Below are positions 55,066 to 63,908 of a DNA stretch of 64,000 bases, piece by piece. How positions within the stretch are numbered: position 1 is the first letter of the stretch; each line of letters begins with the position of its first letter. Origin of the DNA: JAENVU01 sp963756815 (GTDB lineage Bacteria; Actinomycetota; Acidimicrobiia; IMCC26256; JAENVU01); NCBI GenBank assembly GCA_963756815.1, contig CAVWPR010000045.1:106998-170997 (forward strand), read 5' to 3'. The notes beneath the pieces were generated by a model. It had not been told where the DNA came from, ran no database searches, and saw only the letters and a program-made list of their open reading frames with translations. Position numbers and translations under genes: made by a program.

Positions 55066-55679
55066 AGCGCCACGACGCCCCGCGGTTGGTGGGGCCGAGG
55101 GTCCTGCTGCGACCGCTGCGCGGCACCGACTTCGCGGCGTGGCGGGAGGTGCGGCGGGCGAGTCGCGACTGGTTGGAGCCCTGGGAGCCGCGCCCGGAGC
55201 CGGGATCGGCCGACCCCGTCGCCGACGCCGACGCGTTCCGCGCCCGCTGCTCCGCGTGGGACCGGCAGCGCCAGTTCGACGCGGCCTACGGCTTCGGTCT
55301 GTTCCTGCGGGCGGACGAGCGGTTCATCGGCGAGGTCAGCCTCGGGACCGTGCACCGCGGGCCGTTCCAGTCGGCGTCGATCGGGTACTGGGTCGACCGA
55401 CGGCAGGCGGGCCACGGATACGTCCCCGAGGGCGTCGCGCTCATCATGCGCTACGGCTTCGAGGAGCTGTCGCTGCACCGGCTCGAGGCGGCGATCGTCC
55501 CGCGCAACGCGCCGAGCCGCCGGGTCGCGGCCAAGCTGCGCCTGCGCGAGGAAGGGACCTCGGAACGCTTCCTCCAGATCAACGGCGTGTACGAGGACCA
55601 CGTGCGCTACGCGATCACCGTGGAGGAGTGGCGCGCGCGGCGTGAGGAGTTCGACGCGTTGCTCGTGACCGCACGCTGA
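55062..55679 (+). CDS. GNAT family N-acetyltransferase (RimJ/RimL-like)
   Basis: A 205-residue acetyltransferase. VLLRPLRGTDFAAWREVRR, SIGYWVDRRQAGHGYVPEGV (acetyl-CoA loop) and LHRLEAAIVPRNAPSRRVAA match the RimJ type that acetylates protein N-termini. The GTG at 55062 overlaps the synthetase stop. GNATs next to acyl-CoA synthetases sometimes control them by lysine acetylation; that link here is only positional. Confidence 0.88.
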   Translation: MKRHDAPRLVGPRVLLRPLRGTDFAAWREVRRASRDWLEPWEPRPEPGSADPVADADAFRARCSAWDRQRQFDAAYGFGLFLRADERFIGEVSLGTVHRGPFQSASIGYWVDRRQAGHGYVPEGVALIMRYGFEELSLHRLEAAIVPRNAPSRRVAAKLRLREEGTSERFLQINGVYEDHVRYAITVEEWRARREEFDALLVTAR

Positions 55680-55692
55680 CCGCGCGCTTCGG

Positions 55693-56319
55693 TCAGCGCG
55701 CGCCGAGGATCTGGAACGTCTGCAGCAGATGTCGTTGCGGCGCGGGGTCGTCGTTCGGCGCCTTCACGATGATCGTGTAGAGCCGGTCCTTGAGCAGCTG
55801 GAGCTCACCCCGCCAGTACGTGCCGCCCTTGCGGTAGACGAACTTCTTGTAGACGGTGTCGCCGAAGGGGATCGGCTTCAGCTGCGAGACCATCTCCGCA
55901 CCGGCGTCGGCGACGATCTGCCCGGTGAGCCGGTTCAGGCCTTCCTCGTAGGAGTCGAGGGCCGACACGGGCTCGGGCGTCTTCGTCACCGAGAACTCGT
56001 AGCCGCCACCCGGGTTGTCGCTCACGGTGACGATCGTGCCGAGCGGGTCCGGCCGTGATGCGACCTGGAACTTCGTCGGCATCGTGACGCGGAACTGCGC
56101 GACGGTCGGGTCGGCGAAGATCTCGCCCGCGTTGTGGTTGACGTAGCGGTCGATGGTGCCGCCCACCGGCGGGTCGATCCATCGGGTCCAGACCCAGGAC
56201 CCGATCACCACCACCGCGAGCACGACCGCGGCCCATGCGACGGCCGTCATGATCGGGTTGGCGGTCGTCGTCTCGACCGGGATCGCTTCGATCGGGTCGG
56301 CGAGGTCGTTGGTGGTCAC
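55693..56319 (-). CDS. Membrane-anchored hypothetical protein
   Basis: A 208-residue protein with one transmembrane helix at about 25-46 (MTAVAWAAVVLAVVVIGSWV) and an extracytoplasmic domain (TIDRYVNHNAGEIFADP, FRVTMPTKFQVASRPDP, YEFSVTKTPEPVSALDSYEE) that ends in a beta-rich region (YWRGELQLLKDRLYTIIV). I know no family for it. The GTG at 56319 has TAGCCT eight bases upstream. It lies 11 bp downstream of the enoyl-CoA hydratase gene. Confidence 0.75.
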   Translation of the reverse strand: MTTNDLADPIEAIPVETTTANPIMTAVAWAAVVLAVVVIGSWVWTRWIDPPVGGTIDRYVNHNAGEIFADPTVAQFRVTMPTKFQVASRPDPLGTIVTVSDNPGGGYEFSVTKTPEPVSALDSYEEGLNRLTGQIVADAGAEMVSQLKPIPFGDTVYKKFVYRKGGTYWRGELQLLKDRLYTIIVKAPNDDPAPQRHLLQTFQILGAR

Positions 56320-56330
56320 CGCGGGCGAGG

Positions 56331-57077
56331 CTAACGCCGGGTCGTGTCGCCGGCGGGGCCCAGGTTCGCGCGCAGGGACCACACCTGATGGACCAGCTCG
56401 AAGCGCATCGCGTCGTCGTGCTGCTCGAGCCCCGCGGTGTGACGAATCGTGGCTTTCGTCCGCATCGCCAGCTCGCGCGGTACCTCGGCGGCGCGGCCCG
56501 CCAGGGCCAGCGCCCGGTCGAGCAGCGCGTCGTCGTCGACGCACTCCCAGGCGAGCCCGAGCGCGGCGGCACGCGTTCCGTCGACCCGCTCGCCGAACAG
56601 GTCCATCGCCGCGGTCGTCTGCGGCCCGGCGGCACGGTCGAGCAGCCAGGTGTGACCGCCGCCGGGATGGATCCCGATGCGCAGGAACCGCGCGTCGAAG
56701 ATCGCGCTGCGACCGGCGACGCGCACGTCGCAGGCGAGCGCGAGGTTGCAGCCGGCACCGACCGCGGCGCCGTTCACGGCGGCGACCGTCGGCAGGGGCG
56801 AGTCGAGGATGCGCAGGAACCCGGCGTAGATCGCGCGGACGTCACCCGGCTCGTCCGTGCCCGACGCCATTGCGGCGAGGGCCTGCACGTCGGCGCCGGA
56901 GCAGAACGCAGGGGGTGCCCCGGTCACGACGACCGCACCGACCCCGGGGTCGGCGTCGAGGTCGTCCATGGCGGCGACGATCTCGGCCACCAGCGACGCG
57001 GTGAGCGCGTTGCGGCGCTCGGGCTCGTCGAGCGTGAGGAGGGCCACACGGTCGTGGTGGTCGACGTGGAGCGGCAC
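56331..57077 (-). CDS. Enoyl-CoA hydratase/isomerase
   Basis: A crotonase-fold protein of 248 residues. VALLTLDEPERRNALTASLV, VVVTGAPPAFCSGADVQAL (oxyanion hole), VAAVNGAAVGAGCNLALACD and FLRIGIHPGGGHTWLL are typical. One of the two catalytic Glu residues of hydratases is replaced, since RIGIHPGGG has His where Glu is common, so activity may differ (isomerase or other). It lies 7 bp after the epimerase gene. Confidence 0.88.
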   Translation of the reverse strand: MPLHVDHHDRVALLTLDEPERRNALTASLVAEIVAAMDDLDADPGVGAVVVTGAPPAFCSGADVQALAAMASGTDEPGDVRAIYAGFLRILDSPLPTVAAVNGAAVGAGCNLALACDVRVAGRSAIFDARFLRIGIHPGGGHTWLLDRAAGPQTTAAMDLFGERVDGTRAAALGLAWECVDDDALLDRALALAGRAAEVPRELAMRTKATIRHTAGLEQHDDAMRFELVHQVWSLRANLGPAGDTTRR

Positions 57078-57084
57078 CGGTCGC

Positions 57085-58123
57085 TCAGGTCTTCTCGCGT
57101 ACGACGGCGGGGGAATGACGGAAGAAGGTCTCGACGTCGCGCTCGTACTGGTACGCGGGTCGGTTGCTGCCGACCGCGTTCTCGAGTCGGATGCCGCGTG
57201 CGAACGCGTCGACCGTTCCGGCCGTCGAGTACTGGTAGTGGAAGCCGGTGCGCTTGAACGGACTGTTGTCGAGCGCGCGTCCGTAGCGCAGCAGGCTCAG
57301 GACCTCGGGCGGGAGGTCCAGGATGCCGCGCCATGCGCAACGGCTCGGCGGCCCACTGCGTGAGCAACGGCGGCAGGGCGATGCGACGACGACCGACGAT
57401 CGCACACACCTCGCTCCACGGCAGTGACCCGTCTCCCGCGATGTTGAACACCCCCGGCACGTCGTTCAGCGTCGCGAAGACCAGCGCGCCGGTGACGTCG
57501 GACTCGTGCGTGAACTGCAGGCGCGGATCGAAGCCGAAGACCTCCGGCACGAGGGGGAGGCGGAGCGCCTTGGAGAACGGTGTCGTGACGTCGTCGCCGA
57601 GGACGTTGGTGAAGCGCAGCTTCGTGACCGTCACGTGCGGGTTGTCGATCGCGAAGTCGCGCACGAACGACGCAGCCTCCAGCAGTGATCGCTCGACGCG
57701 TGTGCGCGGCGGACGTGTCCGCGCCATCGTCTCCCGGAAGAAATAGGGATCCTGGTAGTTCGCCCCGTAGGTGAGGGCCGAGCTCTTCACGATGACCTTG
57801 CGCACGGGCGATCCCGCGGCGCCGGCCGCCGCGAGCAGGTTCATCGTGCCGATCACGTTGATCTCGTGCAGGGCGCGGCCCGGGAGCTCGGTCGAGTCGA
57901 CGATCAGGTGCGTGTGCAGGATCGTGTCGACCTGCGTGGCGCGCACGATGCGGTCGAGGATCGAGTAGTTCGAGTCGGCCCGGACGAACTCCGTGCGCTC
58001 CAGGGGAAGCCGCGGCGGCTCGGTGTCGAGGCCGACGATCATCTCGACGTCGGGAATGGCCTCGAGGCGCTGCGCGAGATGGCTGCCCCAGAACGTGCCG
58101 AGGCCGGTGACGAGGACCCGCAC
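57085..58123 (-). CDS. NAD-dependent epimerase/dehydratase (frameshifted)
   Basis: An extended SDR of about 345 residues. VLVTGLGTFWGSHLAQRLE is the NAD-binding loop, and SSALTYGANYQDPYFFRE has the Ser/Tyr part. The frame changes near 57335, after which WRGILDLPPEVLSLL and VGSNRPAYQYERDVETFF complete the protein. Together with the acyltransferase gene 3 bp upstream it resembles the actinobacterial pair Rv0501-Rv0502 of M. tuberculosis. Probable role in lipid or sugar modification of the envelope; unproven. Confidence 0.85.
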
Positions 58124-58126
58124 GAC

Positions 58127-58963
58127 TCAGCCGCGCCAGACGCTGCGCCGGCGGCGCAGCATGTCGTAGAGCGCATCCTGGATGGTGTCGCGGATGCGCT
58201 CGGCCTCGTCCATCACCTGCGCGCGCGGGTAGCGCTCCTGGTCGGAGGCGACGTCGAAGTGCACGGGCGGCAGGACCCGGATGCGGAACTTGGCCGGGAA
58301 GTACACGCCGGCGCCGAGCGGCCCGAACGCGAGCATGTTCGCGGTGACCGGCGCGTACGGGATGTTGAGCAGCGCCGCGATCCGGCGACTCTTGAACATG
58401 ATCGGCATCGCCTCTTCGTTGCCGACGACGGCGATCGGGACGACCGGCACACCGGAGCGCATCGCGATCTCGACGAAGCCGGCGCGACCGAACCGGTGGA
58501 GCTTGTACCGGTCGCGGTAGGTCTTGCCCGTGCCCTTCGTGCCTTCGGGGAACACGAGCACGAGCTGGTGGTCGTCGTGCAGCAGGCGGAACGCGTTGTC
58601 GGGGTGCGCGGGAACTCCGCCGAGGCGCGACCACATCGTGCCGACCACGGGGATCGAACGGAACAGGTTCTCCGCGAGTCCGTAGACGGGACGGTGGAGC
58701 TCCTCCTCGATGCCGTGCATGATCACGGGCGCGTCGGCGGGGATCGCACCGGCGTGGTTCGCCACCAGCAACGCGCCGCCCTCGAGCGGCACGTGCTCGA
58801 GCCCCTCCCACTCGGCGCGGAACCAGTGCTTGTACACCGGGTCGTAGAGCCGCCGGGCGAGCGTGCGCATGTGCTCGCTGCGGCCCCACGCGTCGACGTC
58901 GCCGCGCCGGATCCCGCGCTCGTGGTCGGTGAGGTCGAGGCGCTCGGTGCGCGGCGCGGGCAC
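58127..58963 (-). CDS. Lysophospholipid acyltransferase family protein (N-terminus possibly frameshifted)
   Basis: A PlsC-superfamily enzyme of at least 278 residues. LLVANHAGAIPADAPVI is the His/Asp block, LVFPEGTKGTGKTYRDRYKL the second, and GFVEIAMRSGVPVVPIAVVG the third. The GTG at 58963 was taken, but coding-like sequence continues upstream in frame (PSAAELDLTTDAAARRVALV) with no start codon. A second frame from a TTG at 59165 meets it near 59035, so the real N-terminus may be about 65 residues longer. It precedes the epimerase with a 3-bp gap. Confidence 0.87.
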   Translation of the reverse strand: MPAPRTERLDLTDHERGIRRGDVDAWGRSEHMRTLARRLYDPVYKHWFRAEWEGLEHVPLEGGALLVANHAGAIPADAPVIMHGIEEELHRPVYGLAENLFRSIPVVGTMWSRLGGVPAHPDNAFRLLHDDHQLVLVFPEGTKGTGKTYRDRYKLHRFGRAGFVEIAMRSGVPVVPIAVVGNEEAMPIMFKSRRIAALLNIPYAPVTANMLAFGPLGAGVYFPAKFRIRVLPPVHFDVASDQERYPRAQVMDEAERIRDTIQDALYDMLRRRRSVWRG

Positions 58964-59193
58964 GAGCGCGACGCGGCGCGCCGCTGCGTCGGTGGTGAGG
59001 TCGAGCTCGGCCGCCGACGGGATCGGCGCCGGCGGCGGGCTCGTCGGGCGCGGTCACGCCCGGGTCGGGATCCGGCGCCGCCACGAGACGCTGGACCGGC
59101 GCACCGGGCTCGTCGGGAGTTGGGGCCACGGGGGAGAGGAAACCGCGTCGAGCGCGTTGTTGCAACTCGTGGCGCGGTGCTCGCGGAGGGTGG

Positions 59194-60526
59194 TCACGGT
59201 GTGCGCACCGTGCCGGTCACGATCCAGCGGTCCGTGCGGAAGCGGAGGTACAGCCCGAGCCACCGGAGCACGATCCAGACCGAGAACGCGGCCCAGAGCC
59301 AGAGGAGCCCGGCCCCCAGCGGGACGGCGACGGCGAGCAGCCCGCCGTAGACGACCGAAGCGGCGACCATCGCGCCGGCCAGGTACCGGGCGTCGCCGGC
59401 ACCGATGAGGATGCCGTCGAACACGAAGACCGCCGCGGCCAGCGGTTGGAGGACCGCGACGAACCACAGCACCTGCTCGGCGAGGTCACGGACGGAGGAG
59501 TCCGTGGTGAACGGCACGACCAGCCAGGGTCGGGTGAGCGCCACGAGGAGACCGATCGCGGCGCCGGCACCGACGCCGAGCTCGAGCATCCGGCGCGCCA
59601 CCGTCCGCGCGCCCCGGCCGTCGTCGGCGCCCAGGTAGCGGCCCACGAGGGCCTGGCCGGCGATCGCGATCGCGTCGAGGGCGAGCGCGAGGAACGACCA
59701 GATCTGGAAGGCGATCTGATGGCTCGCCAGGGCGGTGTCGGAGACCCGTGCGGCCGCCGCCGTCGTCGCGAGCAGCGCGAGGAGGAGCGATCCGGTGCGC
59801 ACCACGAGCTGGCTGCCGACGACCGCGGCGGCTCGGATCCCGGCGCGGCGGGGCCGGAAGCTCGCCCGTCTGCGCCGACGCGCGGACGCGGACGATCACG
59901 ATGAACACGAGGGCTGCGCCCACCTGGGCGACGACGGTTCCCCACGCCGAACCGGCGATGCCGGTGTCGAAGCCGTAGACGAGCACGAGCTCGATCGCGA
60001 GGTTCGCGACGTTGGCGCCGACCGCGACCAGGAGCGTCGTGCGCGTGTCCTGTGCACCGCGCAGGTAGCCCGCGCACGCCAGCGCCACGAGGACGAATGG
60101 CGCACCCAGCAGCGAGATGCGCAGGTACTCCGACGCGTACGGACGGACTGCGTCGGACGCGCCCATCGCGGCGGTGACGAGCGGGACTGCGAGCACCCCG
60201 GCCACCGTCAGCGCGACCCCGAGCGCGACCGCGAGCCAGATGCCGTCGATCCCGTGCTCCACCGCCGCGCGCTCGTTGCCGGCGCCGACGTGGCGGGCCA
60301 CGGTGCCGGTCGTGGTGTAGGCGAGGAAGTTGAAGATCCCGAAGGTCGCGGTCAGCACGATGGCGGCGATGGCGATGCCGCCGAGCGGACGGGTGCCGAG
60401 GTGGCCGACGATGGCGGTGTCCGCGAGCAGGTAGAGCGGCTCGGCGATCAACGCGCCGAACGCCGGGAGGGCCAGCCGGACGATCTCGCGGTCGTGGGGG
60501 CTCCGCCAACGCCACGTCGGCCCCAT
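59194..60526 (-). CDS. MATE family efflux transporter, DinF-like (frameshifted)
   Basis: A polytopic exporter of about 443 residues with about twelve helices in two bundles. The first bundle starts LALPAFGALIAEPLYLLADT and AIVGHLGTRPLGGIAIAAIV; the second has VSDTALASHQIAFQIWSF and FDGILIGAGDARYLAGAMV. The frame changes near 59860, between RVRASAQTGELPAP and LVVRTGSLLLALL. MATE proteins export cationic drugs or metabolites by Na+ or H+ exchange. A hexamer AAGAGT lies six bases before the ATG at 60526. Confidence 0.86.
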
Positions 60527-60552
60527 CGGGGCACTCTTGCAGGCCGGGTCGT

Positions 60553-60688
60553 TGCGGCGGCGAGCGGTTCCGGGACGTCCGAGACGATCGCGGCGGGCCC
60601 GCTCGAGCCGGAGCGAAGCGGAGGCGAGCAGTTCCGGAGCGTCCCGGGACGATCCCGCCCGAGCTTCCCGAGCGGAGGAACCGTGAGG
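60553..60688 (+). repeat. Dispersed intergenic repeat, copy B, with a 64-bp tandem duplication
   Basis: The 26-bp core lies at 60604-60629 (CGAGCCGGAGCGAAGCGGAG plus GCGAGC). The flanking unit GCGAGC[G/A]GTTCCGG...GACGATC occurs twice, starting at 60560 and 60624, a period of 64 bp. The unit ends in GGAGGAACCGTGAGG, which is shared with copy C. It fills the gap between the MATE gene and the small ORF at 60721. Confidence 0.6.
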
Positions 60689-60720
60689 ATCGTGTCACAC
60701 CCCCGTGCGAGGGTGCACGG

Positions 60721-61098
60721 GTGGAGGGGGTGCCGGCGACCAGGTTTGCGACCATGGCCCGGTTCCTCGCGGCCGAGAGCCGGGAGGCCGGGCTCGAGGT
60801 CCCTGCCTTCCGGAGCCCACCCCGCCGGGCCGGCACCCTGCGGACCATCCGCCGGCTGCGCGACGGCACGGTCGTCGCCATCCAGCTCCGGGGGCGGGGT
60901 ACGGACGCGGTCGCCGCGGACATGATCGAAGGGATCGTCGTCGCGAACCGGCTCGATGCCGCCACGGCCGAGTCGGTTCGACGGCGGCTCCGCGCCGCGG
61001 TCACGCCGGTGGACGTCGACCTGACGGCCGAGGCGGACGGGGGTCCTAACCTCGGGCACCACGCCCGGGTGGCGGAACGGCAGACGCAGGCGGCTTAA
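60721..61098 (+). CDS. Small conserved-looking protein whose frame ends inside tRNA-Leu
   Basis: An ORF of 125 residues with normal, non-shadow composition: FLAAESREAGLEVPAFRSPP, GTLRTIRRLRDGTVVAIQLR and AVAADMIEGIVVANRLDAAT. I cannot name it. The start may be the GTG at 60721 or the ATG at 60754. The last 12 codons lie inside the tRNA-Leu gene, and the stop TAA is the anticodon of that tRNA. A natural stop just before the tRNA (TCCTAA near 61045, in another frame) suggests that one base may be missing or extra upstream. Confidence 0.6.
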   Translation: MEGVPATRFATMARFLAAESREAGLEVPAFRSPPRRAGTLRTIRRLRDGTVVAIQLRGRGTDAVAADMIEGIVVANRLDAATAESVRRRLRAAVTPVDVDLTAEADGGPNLGHHARVAERQTQAA

Positions 61099-61147
61099 AC
61101 CCGCCGGTCCCCTCGGGGGCGTACAGGTTCGAATCCTGTTCCGGGCA
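61063..61147 (+). tRNA. tRNA-Leu (anticodon TAA)
   Basis: A type II tRNA of 85 nt. The acceptor pairs GCCCGGG with TCCGGGC (one G-T pair) and the discriminator is A. The anticodon arm is GGCGG-CTTAAAC-CCGCC, the long variable arm contains TCCCCTCGGGGGC, and the T arm is ACAGG-TTCGAAT-CCTGT. CCA is not encoded. TAACCT at 61047-61052 could be the -10. Confidence 0.95.
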
Positions 61148-61361
61148 CGCTGACCAGCACCCATGCGACCAGAACGCCGTTCTGCCCGGCGAGGGGTCGA
61201 CGCGCGTCGACGACGGTGTGTCGAACCCGGCCAGATGACCGCATCCGGCGCCAACCGCACCGTGACGACGGTCGAGCGCGCGGCCGCGACAGGAGACGAA
61301 CGGTGCCTGGTGGGTGAACGGCTAGAACGTGACGGCAGGCCGCCGGCATCCGGGGGGACGG

Positions 61362-62697
61362 GTGGAGTCAGCTCGAACGTCGTTGCTCGTCGTGGTCGTG
61401 ATGTCCGTGCTCATCGCAGTCGGTTGCACGAGTGAGGACGCCCGTCACGTCACCGCGACTCCCGATCGGCACGCCGTCGGCTCGGTGACCGCCACGTTCG
61501 TCAACTCGACGAAGCCGCTGACGGGCAGTGCGACGAGGGTTCGGTCCCTGGTCGACCACGATCTTCTACCCGGCACGAGGCGCGGCCGGACCCCGTGCCG
61601 TCGTGGCTGCGCCGGCCGATCGCGGAGGCGGTCCGTATCCGCTGATCGTGTTCTCGCACGGCCTCGGTGCGTCGCCCGCGGGCTACCGGAGCCTGCTCGT
61701 CGCGTGGGCTGCTGCCGGGTACGTGGTCGCGGCGCCGGCGTTCCCGAAGACGAACTCCGCGGCGACGGGTGGGATCGATCCGGGCGACTTCGCGAACCAG
61801 CCCGCGGACGTGTCCGCGGTCATCAGCGGGACGCTGGAGGCCTCGGCCGGTACGGCTGGTCCGCTCGCGGGCATGGTGGACCCCGACAACATCGGTGTCG
61901 CGGGTCATTCACTCGGAGGCATCACGACCCTGGGTGTCGCGGCGAACTCCTGTTGTCGCGACGATCGGGTGAAGGCTGCGGTGGTGATGGCAGGCGATCC
62001 ATTGAGCTTCCCGAACGGGAGCTTCGAATACGCCGACGCGCCGCCGATCCTGCTCGTCCACGGCACCGCCGACGAACTCGTCACCTACGAGGCCAGCGTC
62101 GACGTCTTCAACGCGGCCAAGGCGCCGAAGGGAGTCCTGACCATCACGAAGGGAGATCACGGTGCACCGGTGAGTCCGGCGGGCCCGGCGTTCGCCAGCG
62201 TGGTGGCGACGACGACCGACTTCTTCGACGCGTACCTGAAGGCCGATCGCGACGCGCTCGACCGCCTCGACGTCGATGGCAACTCACGCACGACGCGGGT
62301 CGTGTTCGCATCGAAGTCGGGCACGTTGGTGACGTTGCCGACCGCGCCGACGCAGCCGGCCCGCACGCTCGAGGCCACGGTCTCGCCCGACACCAACCTG
62401 ACCAACGGGCAGACGGTCACCGTCTCGTGGAAAGGGTTCACCCCAGGGAAGACGATCAACATCGTGCAGTGCTCGAACCGCACCGCGGGCGACGCGAGCG
62501 CATGCGACCTGAGGACCGGCAAGATCCTGCAACCCGACCCCGCCGGGAGCGGATCGCTCCCGATGGAGATCGTGACCGGACCGGTCGGCACCGGTGTCTG
62601 CGACTCCGCGAGTACCGACTGCCAGATCGTGTTCAACGACGGAGGATCACTCGATCCGAAGGCAAGCGTCCGCGTCTCGATCTCGTTCGCGCCGTAG
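61362..62697 (+). CDS. Secreted lipoprotein hydrolase with neocarzinostatin-like C-terminal domain (frameshifted)
   Basis: A lipoprotein of about 444 residues. The signal peptide ends in the lipobox IAVGC (Cys22). An alpha/beta-hydrolase domain follows (PLIVFSHGLGASPAGYRSLL, nucleophile in VAGHSLGGITTLG, then ILLVHGTADELVTYE), like lipases of the dienelactone hydrolase/PAF-acetylhydrolase type. The last 110 residues (VSPDTNLTNGQTVTVSWKGF, VQCSNR, two Cys pairs, ASVRVSISFAP) resemble the Ig-like fold of neocarzinostatin-family proteins. The frame changes near 61540, between GSATR and GFGPWSTTIFYPARG. The GTG at 61362 has GGGGGGACGG just upstream. Substrate unknown. Confidence 0.82.
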
Positions 62698-62804
62698 CCG
62701 TCGCGCCTCGTGATTCAGGCGGATCGCGGTGGGCGAGTCGGCGGCGCGACGGCGCCGCGTCACGCTCGCGCGGCGATCCTCAGCGTCGAGGGAGCATTCC
62801 GGGC

Positions 62805-63824
62805 TCACCAGCGCTCGTGGTCAGCACGGTGGGCCGGGCGCGGTTCGGCTGAGTCATCGGGCGGATCGAGGAGCGCGCCGCGGAGTGCGGCGAGCAGGGC
62901 CCCGAGCACGAGGAGCGCGACGCCGCCGATGGCGGCGATCGCAGCGACGTAGGAGCCCCCGAGCTGCTCCGGCGACAGCTTTCCGCCGTTCAGGACGATC
63001 AGGACCGCGACGCTGACCGCGAACGCGCCGCCGAGGAGCCACACTCCGGTCGTCAACATTCGGCGGCTCGACAGGACGCGGCCGAACACCATCGGCGACC
63101 ACGGTCGCCTCTCCCCGCCGGTTCCTCTCGTTCCGATCACCCATGCCGCCAGTGCGGCGACCCAGATCGTTGCGATGAGGTACGCGCCGATCACGTCGCT
63201 GGGACGGTGCCATCCCGCGGTCAGCGTCGCGGCTCCGACGAGCACGGCGTAGGCGACACCGCCACACCCGACGATCGTGCGCAGCCGTGCCGGGACGACC
63301 AGCATGAAACACAACGCGAGCGACATCGCCACCGTTGCGTGTCCGCTCGGGAAGCTCGGCACCGTTGCGCCGCCCGACCGGAGGAGCAGATCCGGACGAT
63401 CGAGCAGGGTCCCCTTGAGCAGCTGCGTCGTGGTGTTGGCGCCCAGAATGGTGACGACGACACCGATGGCCAGCCGTGGGCGCCGACGGCTCAACGCCAG
63501 GAGCGCGAGCGCGATGCTCCCGAGCACCAGTGAGGTGATGCTGATCGTGTCGAGGAGCTGGTTCGTCGCCCGTTGGACCGAACCGTGCGTCGCGCGACCG
63601 ACCAACGCGGCTTCGTCGACTCGTTGGCCGAAATGCGTGTGCACTGCGCCGACGTAGAGCCCGGCGAGCAGGATGAGCGATGTGCCCGCGATGCCGAGCA
63701 GCGCAGCGACCTGGCGACGCCGATCTCCACGCTCGACCTGGTGACCGGACTGCTCGCTGTCGTGTTCGCCGACCGGAGACGCATGGAGAGACCCGTCGCG
63801 ACCCCTCATCACCACAACCCGCAT
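62805..63824 (-). CDS. PAP2 family phosphatase
   Basis: A membrane phosphatase of 339 residues with about eight helices. The catalytic blocks are KGTLLDRPDLL (motif 1), VPSFPSGHATVAMS (motif 2) and AGWHRPSDVIGAY (motif 3). It probably removes phosphate from a lipid such as phosphatidate or undecaprenyl pyrophosphate. After the core there are extra helices of unknown use. The ATG at 63824 is one choice; the ATG at 63809 is another, and the frame is open to the window end. An inverted repeat (63891-63908) lies upstream. Confidence 0.87.
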   Translation of the reverse strand: MRVVVMRGRDGSLHASPVGEHDSEQSGHQVERGDRRRQVAALLGIAGTSLILLAGLYVGAVHTHFGQRVDEAALVGRATHGSVQRATNQLLDTISITSLVLGSIALALLALSRRRPRLAIGVVVTILGANTTTQLLKGTLLDRPDLLLRSGGATVPSFPSGHATVAMSLALCFMLVVPARLRTIVGCGGVAYAVLVGAATLTAGWHRPSDVIGAYLIATIWVAALAAWVIGTRGTGGERRPWSPMVFGRVLSSRRMLTTGVWLLGGAFAVSVAVLIVLNGGKLSPEQLGGSYVAAIAAIGGVALLVLGALLAALRGALLDPPDDSAEPRPAHRADHERW

Positions 63825-63890
63825 CTTGTCATCGGCGATCGAGATCCGCGCGTGCCACGGCCGGGAGCGCAATGAAGTCGACGATACGGT

Positions 63891-63908
63891 GCGCTTGCAA
63901 TCAAGCGC
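63891..63908. promoter_or_regulatory. Inverted repeat upstream of the PAP2 gene
   Basis: GCGCTTG-CAAT-CAAGCGC, with 7-bp arms, lies about 67 bp before the PAP2 start, close to a possible minus-strand -10 TATCGT near 63885. It may be an operator. The rest of 63825-64000 shows no gene that I can support. Confidence 0.4.

Noticed and set aside
61063..62697. Integration site at tRNA-Leu with a foreign island to its right
   Set aside because: No copy of the tRNA 3' end was seen downstream, there is no integrase, and the base composition of the right-hand genes is not clearly different.
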